A DNA stretch of 64,000 nucleotides from Bacteroidaceae bacterium (lineage in GTDB: Bacteria > Bacteroidota > Bacteroidia > Bacteroidales > Bacteroidaceae). Below, piece after piece: positions 18,087 to 26,778 of the stretch. Both the position numbers and the translations under genes were made by a program. The notes beneath the pieces are model-generated. The model was not told the DNA's origin. It did no database searches and saw nothing but the letters and a program-made list of their open reading frames with translations. The stretch is taken from positions 62,001 through 126,000 of the forward strand of contig JAFYOS010000025.1 in the NCBI GenBank assembly GCA_017560125.1, written 5' to 3'. Position 1 is the first letter of the stretch, and each line of letters opens with the position of its first letter.

Positions 18087-19009
18087 AGAAAATAATAGGA
18101 ATAGGAGAAACCATACTCGATATACTTTTCAAAAACGACCAACCCGTTAAGGCCGTGCCCGGCGGGTCGGTATTCAACAGCATGATATCGCTTGGCCGCA
18201 TGGGGCTCGACGCCCACATCGTAAGCGAGGTCGGCAACGACCACGTAGGCGACATTGTAATAAAATTCCTCGATGAAAACGGAGTAAATTCAGCATCGGT
18301 ATATCGTTTCGCCGACGCCAAATCGCCCGTTTCGCTCGCCTTCCTGAACGACAGGAACGACGCCGAATATATCTTCCACAAGGAGAGCACCCAGAACCAT
18401 CTGCAAATAGATTTCCCCGAAATAGAGAAGGGCGACATAGTGCTCTATGGTTCCTATTTTGTGCTGAACCCGCAACTGCGCCCCAAGGTGAAAGCCTTCC
18501 TGGAATATGCACGCAACTGCGACGCCACCCTCTACTACGACGTAAATTTCCGCAAAAACCACGAGGCGGAAAAGCTGAAGCTCGCAGAAGCGCTCATCGA
18601 AAATCTTGAATACGCCGACATTGTACGCGGTTCGAAGGACGATTTCGGTGTGCTGTACGGCATGGACGACGCCGACAAGATTTACCGCGAAAAAATAAAA
18701 TTTTACTGCCCCACCTTCATCTGCACCGGAGGCGACGAAGGAGTGACATTGTTCACCCGCCACCACAGCGAAAAATACAGCGTGCCGCAGGTCGATGTAG
18801 TGAGCACCGTCGGAGCCGGCGACAATTTCAATGCAGGTGTAATCTATGGCCTCGCAACCATGGGACTGTCCCGCGAGGAGCTCGATGCAATGACTCCGGA
18901 GCAATGGAACAGAGCCATCGGATGTGGTCTCGATTTCAGTGCACATGCCTGCACGCTCGTCGATAACTACATAGAAAAAGATTGGGCCGATAATTACAAA
19001 AACCGATAG
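18083..19009 (+). CDS. PfkB-family carbohydrate kinase
   Basis: A 308-residue ribokinase-fold enzyme that would phosphorylate a sugar or nucleoside. The N-terminal GETILDILF and PGGSVFNSMISLGRMG segments bind the substrate; STVGAGDNFNAGVIYG at about 243-258 is the PfkB signature with the catalytic Asp and anion hole. Its ATG overlaps the stop of the LOG gene (ATGA). The LOG product releases ribose 5-phosphate and a base, so a nucleoside or ribose kinase would fit the context, but fructokinase is just as compatible with the sequence. Confidence 0.85.
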   Translation: MKKIIGIGETILDILFKNDQPVKAVPGGSVFNSMISLGRMGLDAHIVSEVGNDHVGDIVIKFLDENGVNSASVYRFADAKSPVSLAFLNDRNDAEYIFHKESTQNHLQIDFPEIEKGDIVLYGSYFVLNPQLRPKVKAFLEYARNCDATLYYDVNFRKNHEAEKLKLAEALIENLEYADIVRGSKDDFGVLYGMDDADKIYREKIKFYCPTFICTGGDEGVTLFTRHHSEKYSVPQVDVVSTVGAGDNFNAGVIYGLATMGLSREELDAMTPEQWNRAIGCGLDFSAHACTLVDNYIEKDWADNYKNR

Positions 19010-19061
19010 AGTGCGCGTTCAGGAAAATGCGTAGCACCTTACGGCATCGCCGCATAACACG

Positions 19062-19105
19062 AACCCACTAAGCAAAATAAATATATCACAAATAATTGCT
19101 ATTTC
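19062..19105 (+). promoter_or_regulatory. Putative operator block upstream of the metal-efflux operon (copy 2)
   Basis: A near copy of 8842-8885, with the same length (44 bases) and the same position relative to the promoter. AACCCACTAAGCA, TAAATATATCACAAA and AATTGCTATTTC are the recognisable parts. No other copy was seen in the window. Confidence 0.7.
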
Positions 19106-19132
19106 CGCGTTGATAATTAACCCGTAATTTTG
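19102..19132 (+). promoter_or_regulatory. Promoter of the metal-efflux operon
   Basis: TTTC at 19102-19105, a 19-base spacer and TAATTTTG at 19125-19132, followed by CAAAC. The layout is identical to the TonB receptor promoter. The spacers themselves differ, which points to selection on the boxes rather than recent duplication. Confidence 0.7.
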
Positions 19133-19147
19133 CAAACAAAAACGGAT

Positions 19148-20767
19148 ATGAAGAACATATATATATTCCTATTTGCCTTTACATTGTCAATGACATTGAC
19201 AAATTGCGGCGAACACAGCCACGGTCACAACCACTCCCACGAGGAGGGCCATGCACACGAAGCGTGCTCACACGACCATTCACACGCCGCAGACGCACAT
19301 GAGCATAAACATGAACATACACATGATACACACAACCACACCGCGTCAGAAGCAGCCCACAGCCACGACGAGGAGCCCATTATGCTCACCGCATATGGCG
19401 AGACACTTGAGCTGTTTGCCGAGGTTGGCAAATTGCAAGCTGGCGAGGAGAGCTTCATACTGGCCCATCTGACCACACTGAGCAATTTCAAGCCGCTCGA
19501 TATCCCCGAGGTCACCTTCACCCTTACGGTTAACGGCACAGCATCGGAATATACCGCCGCAAGACAGAAACCCGGAGTATATCGTTGCCACATAAAACCC
19601 ACAAAAGGCGGCAAGGGCACCATCACATGCAAAGCCACCATCAATGGCACACCTACAACCGTTGCCACACCCGTGTCGGTGTGTAGCGGCGGCCATCACC
19701 ACCACGAACACGAGGGCGACAACCACGAGCATGGCACCAACATGGTTACATTCCCCAAGGAGCAGAGCTGGAAAATAGATTTCGCCACCGCAGCAGTCGA
19801 AAACCGCACCATAAACAACGTGGTCAAAGGCGTGGGCAAGGTATCAAACGCCCCCGAAAATGTAACAACCCTTGTAGCCGCAACAAACGGTAAGGTATTC
19901 TATGGCAACAGCGTGGCTGTAGGCCGCAACGTGAAGGCCGGCGAATCGCTCTTTGCCCTTGAAACCGGCGACGTCACCGACAGCAATGCAGCCATCAAAT
20001 ATGCCGAGGCCGAAAGCCGTTACAACTACACCAAGGCCGAGTATGAGCGCAAGGCCGAGCTTGTAAAGAGCAAAGTGGTTTCGCTCAGCGATTTCCAGGC
20101 CACAGAGGCCGACTACCTTCAGGCAAAGGCCGTTTACGAAAACCTGAAAAAGAATTTCAACGGCGGCAAAATGCTGCTCAAATCGCCCGTCACAGGCTAC
20201 ATATCGGATATAGCAGTCGAGGCCGGCGACTATGTCACCGAGGGCACTCCCCTTGCCACATTGCAACGCGACGGCGAGCTCAAGCTCTTCTGCGAGGTGT
20301 CGGTAAGACACGCAGCCGCACTGCGCAACCTGAACGATGTGAATATCGAGCTGAACGATGGCCGTTGCTACTCGCTAGCCGAGGCCGAGGGACGCATCGT
20401 AGGTGTCGGTCGCGCCATACAGAACGATTGCAACATGATACCCGTCACCATCATGGTCAAAAACCTCGACGGAGTGGTACCCGGCAACATAGTGAACATG
20501 TACATGATATCACCTGCCGATGGAATGAATATCGTCGTACCGCGCACAGCGCTTGTCGAGGAGATGGGACGCTTCTTTGTATTCGTGCAGCACACCCCCG
20601 TGATGTTCGAAAAACGCCCCGTCATCATCGGCGTCAGCGATGGCAAAAACATACAGCTGCTCAACGGCGTGAAGCCCGGAGAGCGTATCGTCACCACTGG
20701 TGCCATTTCGCTCAAGCTGGCACAAGGCACCGGAGCACTCGACCCCCACGCGGGACACGTACACTAA
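19148..20767 (+). CDS. His-rich periplasmic adaptor lipoprotein of a heavy-metal RND pump (CusB/CzcB type)
   Basis: The ATG at 19148 is chosen because an upstream in-frame TTG lies inside the -7 box. The 539-residue protein has a lipoprotein signal (TLSMTLTNC) followed by an unusual stretch of some 20 His among Asp, Glu and Ala (about 22-78), then a beta domain (about 80-175), a second short His cluster (GGHHHHEHEGDNHEHG near 181-196) and a membrane-fusion-protein core: barrel-sandwich halves around VTTLVAATNGKVFYGNSVAV and KSPVTGYISDIAVEAGDYVT, a short coiled coil between them and a C-terminal beta barrel. Such adaptors collect Zn, Co, Cd, Ni, Cu or Ag ions in the periplasm and pass them to the RND pump. 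The His clusters favour Zn/Co/Ni over Cu, where Met is typical. Confidence 0.9.
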   Translation: MKNIYIFLFAFTLSMTLTNCGEHSHGHNHSHEEGHAHEACSHDHSHAADAHEHKHEHTHDTHNHTASEAAHSHDEEPIMLTAYGETLELFAEVGKLQAGEESFILAHLTTLSNFKPLDIPEVTFTLTVNGTASEYTAARQKPGVYRCHIKPTKGGKGTITCKATINGTPTTVATPVSVCSGGHHHHEHEGDNHEHGTNMVTFPKEQSWKIDFATAAVENRTINNVVKGVGKVSNAPENVTTLVAATNGKVFYGNSVAVGRNVKAGESLFALETGDVTDSNAAIKYAEAESRYNYTKAEYERKAELVKSKVVSLSDFQATEADYLQAKAVYENLKKNFNGGKMLLKSPVTGYISDIAVEAGDYVTEGTPLATLQRDGELKLFCEVSVRHAAALRNLNDVNIELNDGRCYSLAEAEGRIVGVGRAIQNDCNMIPVTIMVKNLDGVVPGNIVNMYMISPADGMNIVVPRTALVEEMGRFFVFVQHTPVMFEKRPVIIGVSDGKNIQLLNGVKPGERIVTTGAISLKLAQGTGALDPHAGHVH

Positions 20768-20786
20768 AGAAATGGAGGACAGGAGT

Positions 20787-23700
20787 ATGTTGAATGCAAT
20801 TATAAAATTTTCGCTCAACAACAAGCTGGCCATAATGCTGGCCGTGCTTCTTGTAACCATAGGCGGAATATATTCGGCACAGAAGATTGAAGTGGATGTA
20901 TTCCCCGACCTCACATCGCCCACCGTTGTAGTGCTCACCGATGCCACAGGCATGGCACCCGAGGAGGTGGAACGACTGGTAACCTTCCCCATAGAGACTG
21001 CCGTAAACGGTGCCACCAACGTGCGCCGCGTACGCTCCACATCGTCGCAGGGTTTCTCGTTCGTGTGGGTGGAATTCGACTGGGGCGTTGATATTTACAA
21101 AGCGCGACAGGTGGTAAGCGAAAAGCTGGTGACACTTGCCGACGCGCTGCCACAAGGAATAACCCCTATGCTCGCTCCGCAATCGAGCGTGATGGGCGAA
21201 ATATTATTCGTGGGCCTGCAAGCCGACAGCACATCACTCATGGAGGTGCGCACACTGGCCGAATGGGTACTGAAACCGGCCATACTGGCTACGGGCGGAG
21301 TGTCGCAAGTAACAATCATAGGCGGCGACTTCAAGCAATATCAGGTGCTTGCCGACGCCGACCGCATGGCGCTCTACGGCGTAACCATGCAGGAGCTCGA
21401 GGCCACCGTTGCGGCAATGAGTAACAACACCGCCGGAGGAGTGCTGCGTGAATATGGCAACGAATATACCCTGCGCGGAATGGGCCGCACCAACGACATA
21501 GAGGAACTTGGACGCACCCCGGTGAAAATGCACAACGGCCGTCCCATAGTGGTGGCCGACATTGCCGAGGTGTGCATAGCAGGTGCCGTACGCAAAGGAT
21601 ATGCATCGCAGGACGCATCGCCCGCGGTAATCCTCTCTATATCGAAGCAGCCCGGAATAAACACGCTGAACGTAACAAAGAACATAGAGCGCAACCTTGC
21701 AAGCGTGGCTAAATCGCTGCCCGCCGATGTAAAGGTCGATACCAAAATATTCCGACAGGCCGACTACATACACTCGTCGGTGAACAACGTGAGCCGCGCG
21801 CTCATCGAGGGTGCAATATGTGTCGTGCTCGTGCTCTTCCTGTTCCTTGTGAGCCTGCGCACAACGGTAATATCGATAGTAGCCATCCCCCTGTCGTTGC
21901 TCGGCACGGTGATAGCGCTCTATCTGTTGGATATGGATATAAACACCATGACCTTGGGCGGTATGTGCATAGCCATAGGCTCGCTCGTCGATGACGCCAT
22001 CATCGACGTGGAGAACGTGTATAAACGACTGCGCGAGAACCACGCACGCCGTCCCGAGGAGCGCCTATCGACCTTCCGCATTGTATTCGAGGCCTCGTCG
22101 GAGATACGCTCCTCTATAATACATGCGACGCTCATCATCATGGTTACATTCATGCCGCTGTTCTTCCTTAGCGGCCTCGAGGGCAGAATGCTGAAGCCGC
22201 TGGGCATCGCCTACCTTATCTCGCTGCTGATGTCGCTCATTGTGGCCATGACCGTAACCCCGCTCATGTGCAAATGGATGCTCTCGGGCGAGAAATACCT
22301 GCAACGCCAGGAGCGCAAAAACTGGGTAGAGAGCCACTTGCTCACAAAATATGCAGCATCGCTCGAAAAGGCGCTCGCACACGGCAAGGCCGTAATAGCA
22401 ACAACCGTAACGCTGTTCGTGGTAGCACTTATATTGTTCGCCTTCATGGGACGCAGCTTCCTTCCCGAGTTCAACGAGAACGCCCTGACCATTGCAGCCG
22501 TGTCGCGCCCCGGTGTATCGCTCGACGAGGCACATCGCATAGGCAACCTCATAGAGAAGGAACTGCTTCAGATACCCGAGGTTACGAGCACCGCACGCCG
22601 CACCGGACGAGGCGAGCTCGACGAGCACTCACAGACCTCGAACGGCGCCGAGATTGATGTAAATTTCGAGCTCGACAAACGTTCCAAGAGCGAATTCCTT
22701 CACGAGGTACGCAGCCGCATGGCAACCATCCCCGGCGTCATCACCTCGGTGGGACAGCCCCTTGAGCATCGCATAGACCACATGGTATCGGGCACACAGG
22801 CCGACCTCGCCATTAAGGTATTCGGCCCCGACCTGAGCACACTGTTCACCATAGGAAACAAGGTAAAAGAGATATTGGGCAGCATGCCCGAAGTGGTCGA
22901 TCTGAACGTGGAACAGCAGGTGGAAACGCCGCAGCTGCAAATACGTGCCGACCGCGAACGCCTTGCCCACTATGGAATAACCATGGAGCAGTTCAACGGC
23001 TTCATCGAGGCGGCCTTCCCCGGCAAGAAGCTGGGCGAGGTGTACGAGGAGGAGCGCAGCTTCGACCTTATACTGCGACTCACACACGACAACACCGACA
23101 GCATGGAAGGGGTGAAAAATGCCCTTATAGACACACACAACGGCGACAAAGTGCCCCTTGAGGCAGTGGCAAGCGTAGTGTCGTGCGGTGGTCCGGCAGC
23201 CATCAGCCGCGAAAACGTACAGCGCAAGGTGGTGGTGTCGGCCAACATAGCAAGCGGCAATGTAAACGGAGTGGTTGATAACATAGTGGAACTGCTCGAC
23301 AGGGAGCTGCCGCTGGACGAGGGATACCGACTGGAATATGGCGGTCAGTTCGAAAGCGCACAGAGCGCTGCACGCACCCTGTGGCTCACATCGTTCGTAG
23401 CACTGTGCATCGTCTTCACATTGCTCTGCGGCGAGTTCAAAAGCATGGCGCTGTCGGCTGTGGTAATGCTCAACCTGCCCTTGGCGCTCATTGGCGGTGT
23501 CATTGCCACCTACTTCACATCGTGCGTAATGAGCATCCCCGCCATCATAGGCCTTATAACGCTCTTCGGAATAGCCACACGCAACGGTATATTGCTTGTG
23601 TCGCGCTATCAGCATCTGCGTGCCGAGGGCAAAAGCCTCGACGAGGCTGTCATGCTGGGCTCGACCGACCGTCTTACCCCCATTCTGATGACCGCCTTCA

Positions 23701-23867
23701 CATCGGCGCTTGCACTTGTGCCTATGGTCATCAACGGCGCATCGTCGGGTAACGAAATACAGAGCCCCATGGCGATAGTCGTTCTTGGCGGTCTGTTCAC
23801 ATCCACACTGCTGAACATATATGTCATCCCCATTGTATATAAATGGCTGATACGCAGAAACGGCTAA
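20787..23867 (+). CDS. Heavy-metal efflux RND pump (CusA/CzcA family)
   Basis: A 1026-residue inner-membrane pump with 12 helices and two large periplasmic loops, driven by proton entry. The N-terminus MLNAIIKFSLNNKLAIML and the segment VDVFPDLTSPTVVV are typical of the HME-RND subfamily. Helix 4 carries GSLVDDAIIDVEN, the charged relay. The start at 20787 is preferred over 20772 because a purine-rich GGAGGA (20774-20779) sits 7 bases before it, a rare Shine-Dalgarno-like site for this phylum. It follows the adaptor gene directly (19 bases). No outer-membrane factor gene follows; a strong terminator closes the operon. Confidence 0.92.
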   Translation: MLNAIIKFSLNNKLAIMLAVLLVTIGGIYSAQKIEVDVFPDLTSPTVVVLTDATGMAPEEVERLVTFPIETAVNGATNVRRVRSTSSQGFSFVWVEFDWGVDIYKARQVVSEKLVTLADALPQGITPMLAPQSSVMGEILFVGLQADSTSLMEVRTLAEWVLKPAILATGGVSQVTIIGGDFKQYQVLADADRMALYGVTMQELEATVAAMSNNTAGGVLREYGNEYTLRGMGRTNDIEELGRTPVKMHNGRPIVVADIAEVCIAGAVRKGYASQDASPAVILSISKQPGINTLNVTKNIERNLASVAKSLPADVKVDTKIFRQADYIHSSVNNVSRALIEGAICVVLVLFLFLVSLRTTVISIVAIPLSLLGTVIALYLLDMDINTMTLGGMCIAIGSLVDDAIIDVENVYKRLRENHARRPEERLSTFRIVFEASSEIRSSIIHATLIIMVTFMPLFFLSGLEGRMLKPLGIAYLISLLMSLIVAMTVTPLMCKWMLSGEKYLQRQERKNWVESHLLTKYAASLEKALAHGKAVIATTVTLFVVALILFAFMGRSFLPEFNENALTIAAVSRPGVSLDEAHRIGNLIEKELLQIPEVTSTARRTGRGELDEHSQTSNGAEIDVNFELDKRSKSEFLHEVRSRMATIPGVITSVGQPLEHRIDHMVSGTQADLAIKVFGPDLSTLFTIGNKVKEILGSMPEVVDLNVEQQVETPQLQIRADRERLAHYGITMEQFNGFIEAAFPGKKLGEVYEEERSFDLILRLTHDNTDSMEGVKNALIDTHNGDKVPLEAVASVVSCGGPAAISRENVQRKVVVSANIASGNVNGVVDNIVELLDRELPLDEGYRLEYGGQFESAQSAARTLWLTSFVALCIVFTLLCGEFKSMALSAVVMLNLPLALIGGVIATYFTSCVMSIPAIIGLITLFGIATRNGILLVSRYQHLRAEGKSLDEAVMLGSTDRLTPILMTAFTSALALVPMVINGASSGNEIQSPMAIVVLGGLFTSTLLNIYVIPIVYKWLIRRNG

Positions 23868-23878
23868 CCTACATAAAA

Positions 23879-23921
23879 ACAGTTCGGGCGGAAACGTGAG
23901 GTTTCCGCCCGAACTGTTTTT
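23879..23921 (+). terminator. Bidirectional terminator after the efflux operon
   Basis: A perfect 17-base-pair stem (23879-23895 against 23901-23917), loop GTGAG, and T run. It also serves the convergent transglycosylase gene. Confidence 0.9.
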
Positions 23922-23947
23922 ATAACGCCGCTTATGGAAGCACCCTG

Positions 23948-24934
23948 CTATTTAACCACCCACGCACTGTTGTGGGGCTTGGTGTCGGCGGGGTTGTAGA
24001 AGAGCGACTCCTTCGAAGGTATCAATATTTTATATTTTTTCTTGTTGGCATTGTTGTGCGATGTGCTCCTTATCCACGGATTGGCATCGCGCAACTGCAT
24101 ATAGTTCAATCCGTTGCTCTTGGCTATCTGGGTGAAATCGATTGATGCCGCATTCGTTTCTATCGTGTCGGCCATCACCACAGGGGGATAGAGGTCGCTG
24201 CTCTTCAGCAGAAATCCGTATCGAATGGGGTTCGAAAGCACCGTCTTGGCGGTGAGCAAGCGGAACAGGTAGCGCGATGTCTCGGACACAAGCGCCAGGT
24301 CGGTAGCCTTGCTCTCTTTCTGCGCGGCAATGCGTTTATTCACATTGTTTTCGCCCGTATTGTAGCTTGCAGCCACCGTCAGCCAGTCGCCATAGTGTTT
24401 GTACGAGTTTTTCAGATAGCGGCAGGCTGCGCGTGTCGCTTTTTCTATATTAAAGCGTTCATCCACCGAGTTATTTACCTCGAGGCCATACTGCTTGGCC
24501 GTCGCCGGCATAAACTGCCACAAGCCCGAGGCGCCAACCGATGAACGGGCATAAATATCGCCGTTGCTCTCTATTATCATCAGGTATTTTATATCGTCGG
24601 GCATGCCCTGCTCTTTCAGTATAGGTTCAATCACCGGGAACAGACGGTTGGCACGCTTAATCATCAGTTGGGTATTTATGTGCGAATAGGTGAATGTAAG
24701 TATCTCTCTATCCATGCGTTCACGAAGGTCGCTGCGGGTGAGATCTATTTTCTCGCCGGCAAATTCCACGCTTGTGGGAACCTCGGGCGAAGTGACTGTA
24801 TAGGGCACCTGCGAACGGGGTTCATTCTGCATGCTTGTCTGTTGATGGCTCTGAAAAAGTATTGCCCCTGTAAATATGGTAGTGGCCGTTAAAGTACAAC
24901 CAATTAGTGCGTTGAATGAAAATCTGTGTGACAT
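23948..24934 (-). CDS. Membrane-anchored lytic transglycosylase (MltD/SLT type)
   Basis: A 328-residue protein with an N-terminal membrane segment (about 8-28) and an SLT domain (about 90-215): MIIESNGD holds the catalytic Glu, followed by SSVGASGLWQFMPATAKQYG and AASYNTGENNV, all typical of family 1 lytic transglycosylases. It cleaves peptidoglycan glycan strands, leaving 1,6-anhydro ends. The usual MltD C-terminal LysM repeats are reduced to one weak LysM-like stretch (about 265-310: FTQIAKSNGLNYMQLRDANP). It is alone on its transcript. Confidence 0.9.
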   Translation of the reverse strand: MSHRFSFNALIGCTLTATTIFTGAILFQSHQQTSMQNEPRSQVPYTVTSPEVPTSVEFAGEKIDLTRSDLRERMDREILTFTYSHINTQLMIKRANRLFPVIEPILKEQGMPDDIKYLMIIESNGDIYARSSVGASGLWQFMPATAKQYGLEVNNSVDERFNIEKATRAACRYLKNSYKHYGDWLTVAASYNTGENNVNKRIAAQKESKATDLALVSETSRYLFRLLTAKTVLSNPIRYGFLLKSSDLYPPVVMADTIETNAASIDFTQIAKSNGLNYMQLRDANPWIRSTSHNNANKKKYKILIPSKESLFYNPADTKPHNSAWVVK

Positions 24935-24974
24935 TTTTTGTGTTTCTTATATTTCCAAATATCTGTTCTACAGA

Positions 24975-25005
24975 CAAAAGTAGTTTATTCCGCCCCAAAT
25001 AACAA
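24975..25005 (-). promoter_or_regulatory. Promoter of the lytic transglycosylase gene
   Basis: Minus-strand TACTTTTG (complement 24975-24982) and TTG (complement 25003-25005) with a 20-base spacer, about 40 bases before the ATG. Confidence 0.55.
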
Positions 25006-25014
25006 GCATTTTAG

Positions 25015-25045
25015 TTGATTTGCATCGCTTTTTTTTGTTCCTTTG
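25015..25045 (+). promoter_or_regulatory. Possible promoter of the rRNA methyltransferase gene
   Basis: TTG at 25015-25017 and TTCCTTTG at 25038-25045 with a 20-base spacer; the second base of the -7 box departs from consensus. The resulting leader would be about 94 bases and would contain the palindrome at 25110-25123. Confidence 0.35.
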
Positions 25046-25109
25046 CAAAATAAAATGACAGAGTAGTGCTCTGCCATGGAGTAGTACCGCCAAAAGCAGC
25101 ATGCAACGG

Positions 25110-25123
25110 CGGTTTCGAAACCG
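25110..25123. repeat. Perfect 14-base palindrome in the methyltransferase leader
   Basis: CGGTTTCGAAACCG is fully self-complementary and lies 22 bases before the start codon. An ACCGCC (25086-25091) can instead pair with GGCGGT (25108-25113), so two exclusive hairpins are possible in the RNA. Confidence 0.5.
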
Positions 25124-25145
25124 TTCTATACAATTTTTTGGGTAT

Positions 25146-26768
25146 ATGCAGGAATTTGAATTGATTGCAAAGACCTTTCAAGGTCTGGAAGAAGTGCTCG
25201 CCAAGGAACTGGTTGAGCTTGGTGCCAATAATGTGCAGATAGGCCGTCGTATGGTGTCGTTCACCGGCGACAAGGAGATGATGTACAAAGCGAACTTTTG
25301 TCTTCGCACGGCGATACGTATCCTTAAACCCATAGTCCACTTCAAGGCATCCACCGCCGACGAGGTGTACGAAAAGGTTAAGGCCATGAACTGGGACGAA
25401 TATATGGATTGGGGTACTACCTTCTCGGTCGATTCCGTTGTATATAGCGACATATTCCGCCACTCAAAATTCGTGGCCTACCGCGTAAAGGATGCCATCG
25501 CCGACCACTTCTACGAGAAGTGTGGCAAGCGTCCCTCGGTGCGCATCAACAACCCCGACCTTGTTTTCCACATACATATTGCACAGGAGGAGTGCACCTT
25601 GGCATTCGACAGTTCGGGTGAGTCGCTGCATCGTCGCGGCTATAGAGTGGAGACAGGAGCAGCCCCCATCAACGAGGTGCTTGCAGCCGGTCTCATCATG
25701 CTAACAGGATGGCGTGGCGAGTGCGATTTCATAGATCCCATGTGCGGTTCGGGTACAATACCCATCGAGGCTGCGCTCATTGCACGCAACATCGCCCCCG
25801 GTATATTCCGCAAGGAATTCGCGTTTGAAAAATGGCGCGACTTCGACAGCGAGCTGTTCAGCAGCATCTACGAGGACGATTCACGCGAGAAGGAATTCCA
25901 TCACAAGATATACGGCTACGATGTAGAGGGCCGCATGGTTGGTTGCGCACGCCGCAACGTAAAATCGGCCATGATGAGCGACTACATCGAGATAGAGTGC
26001 CGCGACATCAAGGATTTCGAGCCCGTAGAGAACCGTTCGATAATGGTGGTGAACCCGCCCTACGGCGAGCGCCTTGTATCGGACAAGTTGCTCGATACAT
26101 ACAAGACACTGGGCGAGCGCCTGAAGCACGCATTCTCGGGCAACGAGGCATGGATTATCAGCAGCAGCTACGACTGCTTCGACCAGATTGGCCTCAAGGC
26201 ATCGGCACGTATTCCCCTGTTCAACGGTGACCTCGATTGCGAATTCCGCAAATTCGAGCTGTTCCAGGGAAAATACAGCGGTTTCCGCGACGAGGGCAAC
26301 GCCTTGCAGAAGGATTTTTCTCCGCTCAAGAGAAAATCGCGCCTGACAGGCCTCGACGGCGAGACCAAAGCTCCCCGCCGCGAGCGCGAGAACTTCAGCG
26401 AAATGACCGAAGAGGAGATAGCAGCCACAAAGCGTCGTCGCCAGCTGGAATCGTACCTTGGTTCGCGTGGCGATAAACGCCCGAGCGCTCCGCGCCGCGA
26501 AAAGAACTTCACACGCGACAACGACGACAGAGAGGAGCGTCGCGAGCGCACACCGCGCAAAGAGTACGCACCCAAACGCGACGACAAGCGCCCCTATAAC
26601 CGCGACGAGAAACGCCCATACGGCCGTGGCGACAAAAAGCCCTCATACGGCGCCAAGAGCGACCGTCCCTCGCATGGTGGCAAGAGCGACAAGGCTCCCC
26701 GCGGACGCGCAGCAGCGCCGCGTCGTGGCAACGAGAAAGGTGGATATAAAAGAAATAACAAAAAATAA
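25146..26768 (+). CDS. rlmL: THUMP-domain 23S rRNA (guanine-N2) methyltransferase, RlmL type, with a basic tail
   Basis: A 540-residue protein. The ATG at 25146 begins with the family start MQEFELIAKTFQGLEEVLAKE. A ferredoxin-like plus THUMP RNA-binding region (about 1-165) is followed by the methyltransferase domain, with IDPMCGSGTIPIEAALIARN near 199-218 as the SAM site and VVNPPYGERL near 301-310 as the catalytic NPPY motif. This corresponds to the N-terminal half of E. coli RlmKL, which makes m2G2445 in 23S rRNA. The RlmK half is absent, as usual in Bacteroidota. Instead the last 145 residues are disordered, very rich in Arg, Lys, Asp and Gly with repeated DKRPY-like units, like an RNA-binding RGG tail. 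Confidence 0.88.
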   Translation: MQEFELIAKTFQGLEEVLAKELVELGANNVQIGRRMVSFTGDKEMMYKANFCLRTAIRILKPIVHFKASTADEVYEKVKAMNWDEYMDWGTTFSVDSVVYSDIFRHSKFVAYRVKDAIADHFYEKCGKRPSVRINNPDLVFHIHIAQEECTLAFDSSGESLHRRGYRVETGAAPINEVLAAGLIMLTGWRGECDFIDPMCGSGTIPIEAALIARNIAPGIFRKEFAFEKWRDFDSELFSSIYEDDSREKEFHHKIYGYDVEGRMVGCARRNVKSAMMSDYIEIECRDIKDFEPVENRSIMVVNPPYGERLVSDKLLDTYKTLGERLKHAFSGNEAWIISSSYDCFDQIGLKASARIPLFNGDLDCEFRKFELFQGKYSGFRDEGNALQKDFSPLKRKSRLTGLDGETKAPRRERENFSEMTEEEIAATKRRRQLESYLGSRGDKRPSAPRREKNFTRDNDDREERRERTPRKEYAPKRDDKRPYNRDEKRPYGRGDKKPSYGAKSDRPSHGGKSDKAPRGRAAAPRRGNEKGGYKRNNKK

Positions 26769-26778
26769 GATATAGAGT

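Noticed and set aside
26458-26775. Arg/Thr-rich frame overlapping the tail of the rRNA methyltransferase
   Set aside because: It is an out-of-frame reading of the low-complexity tail.
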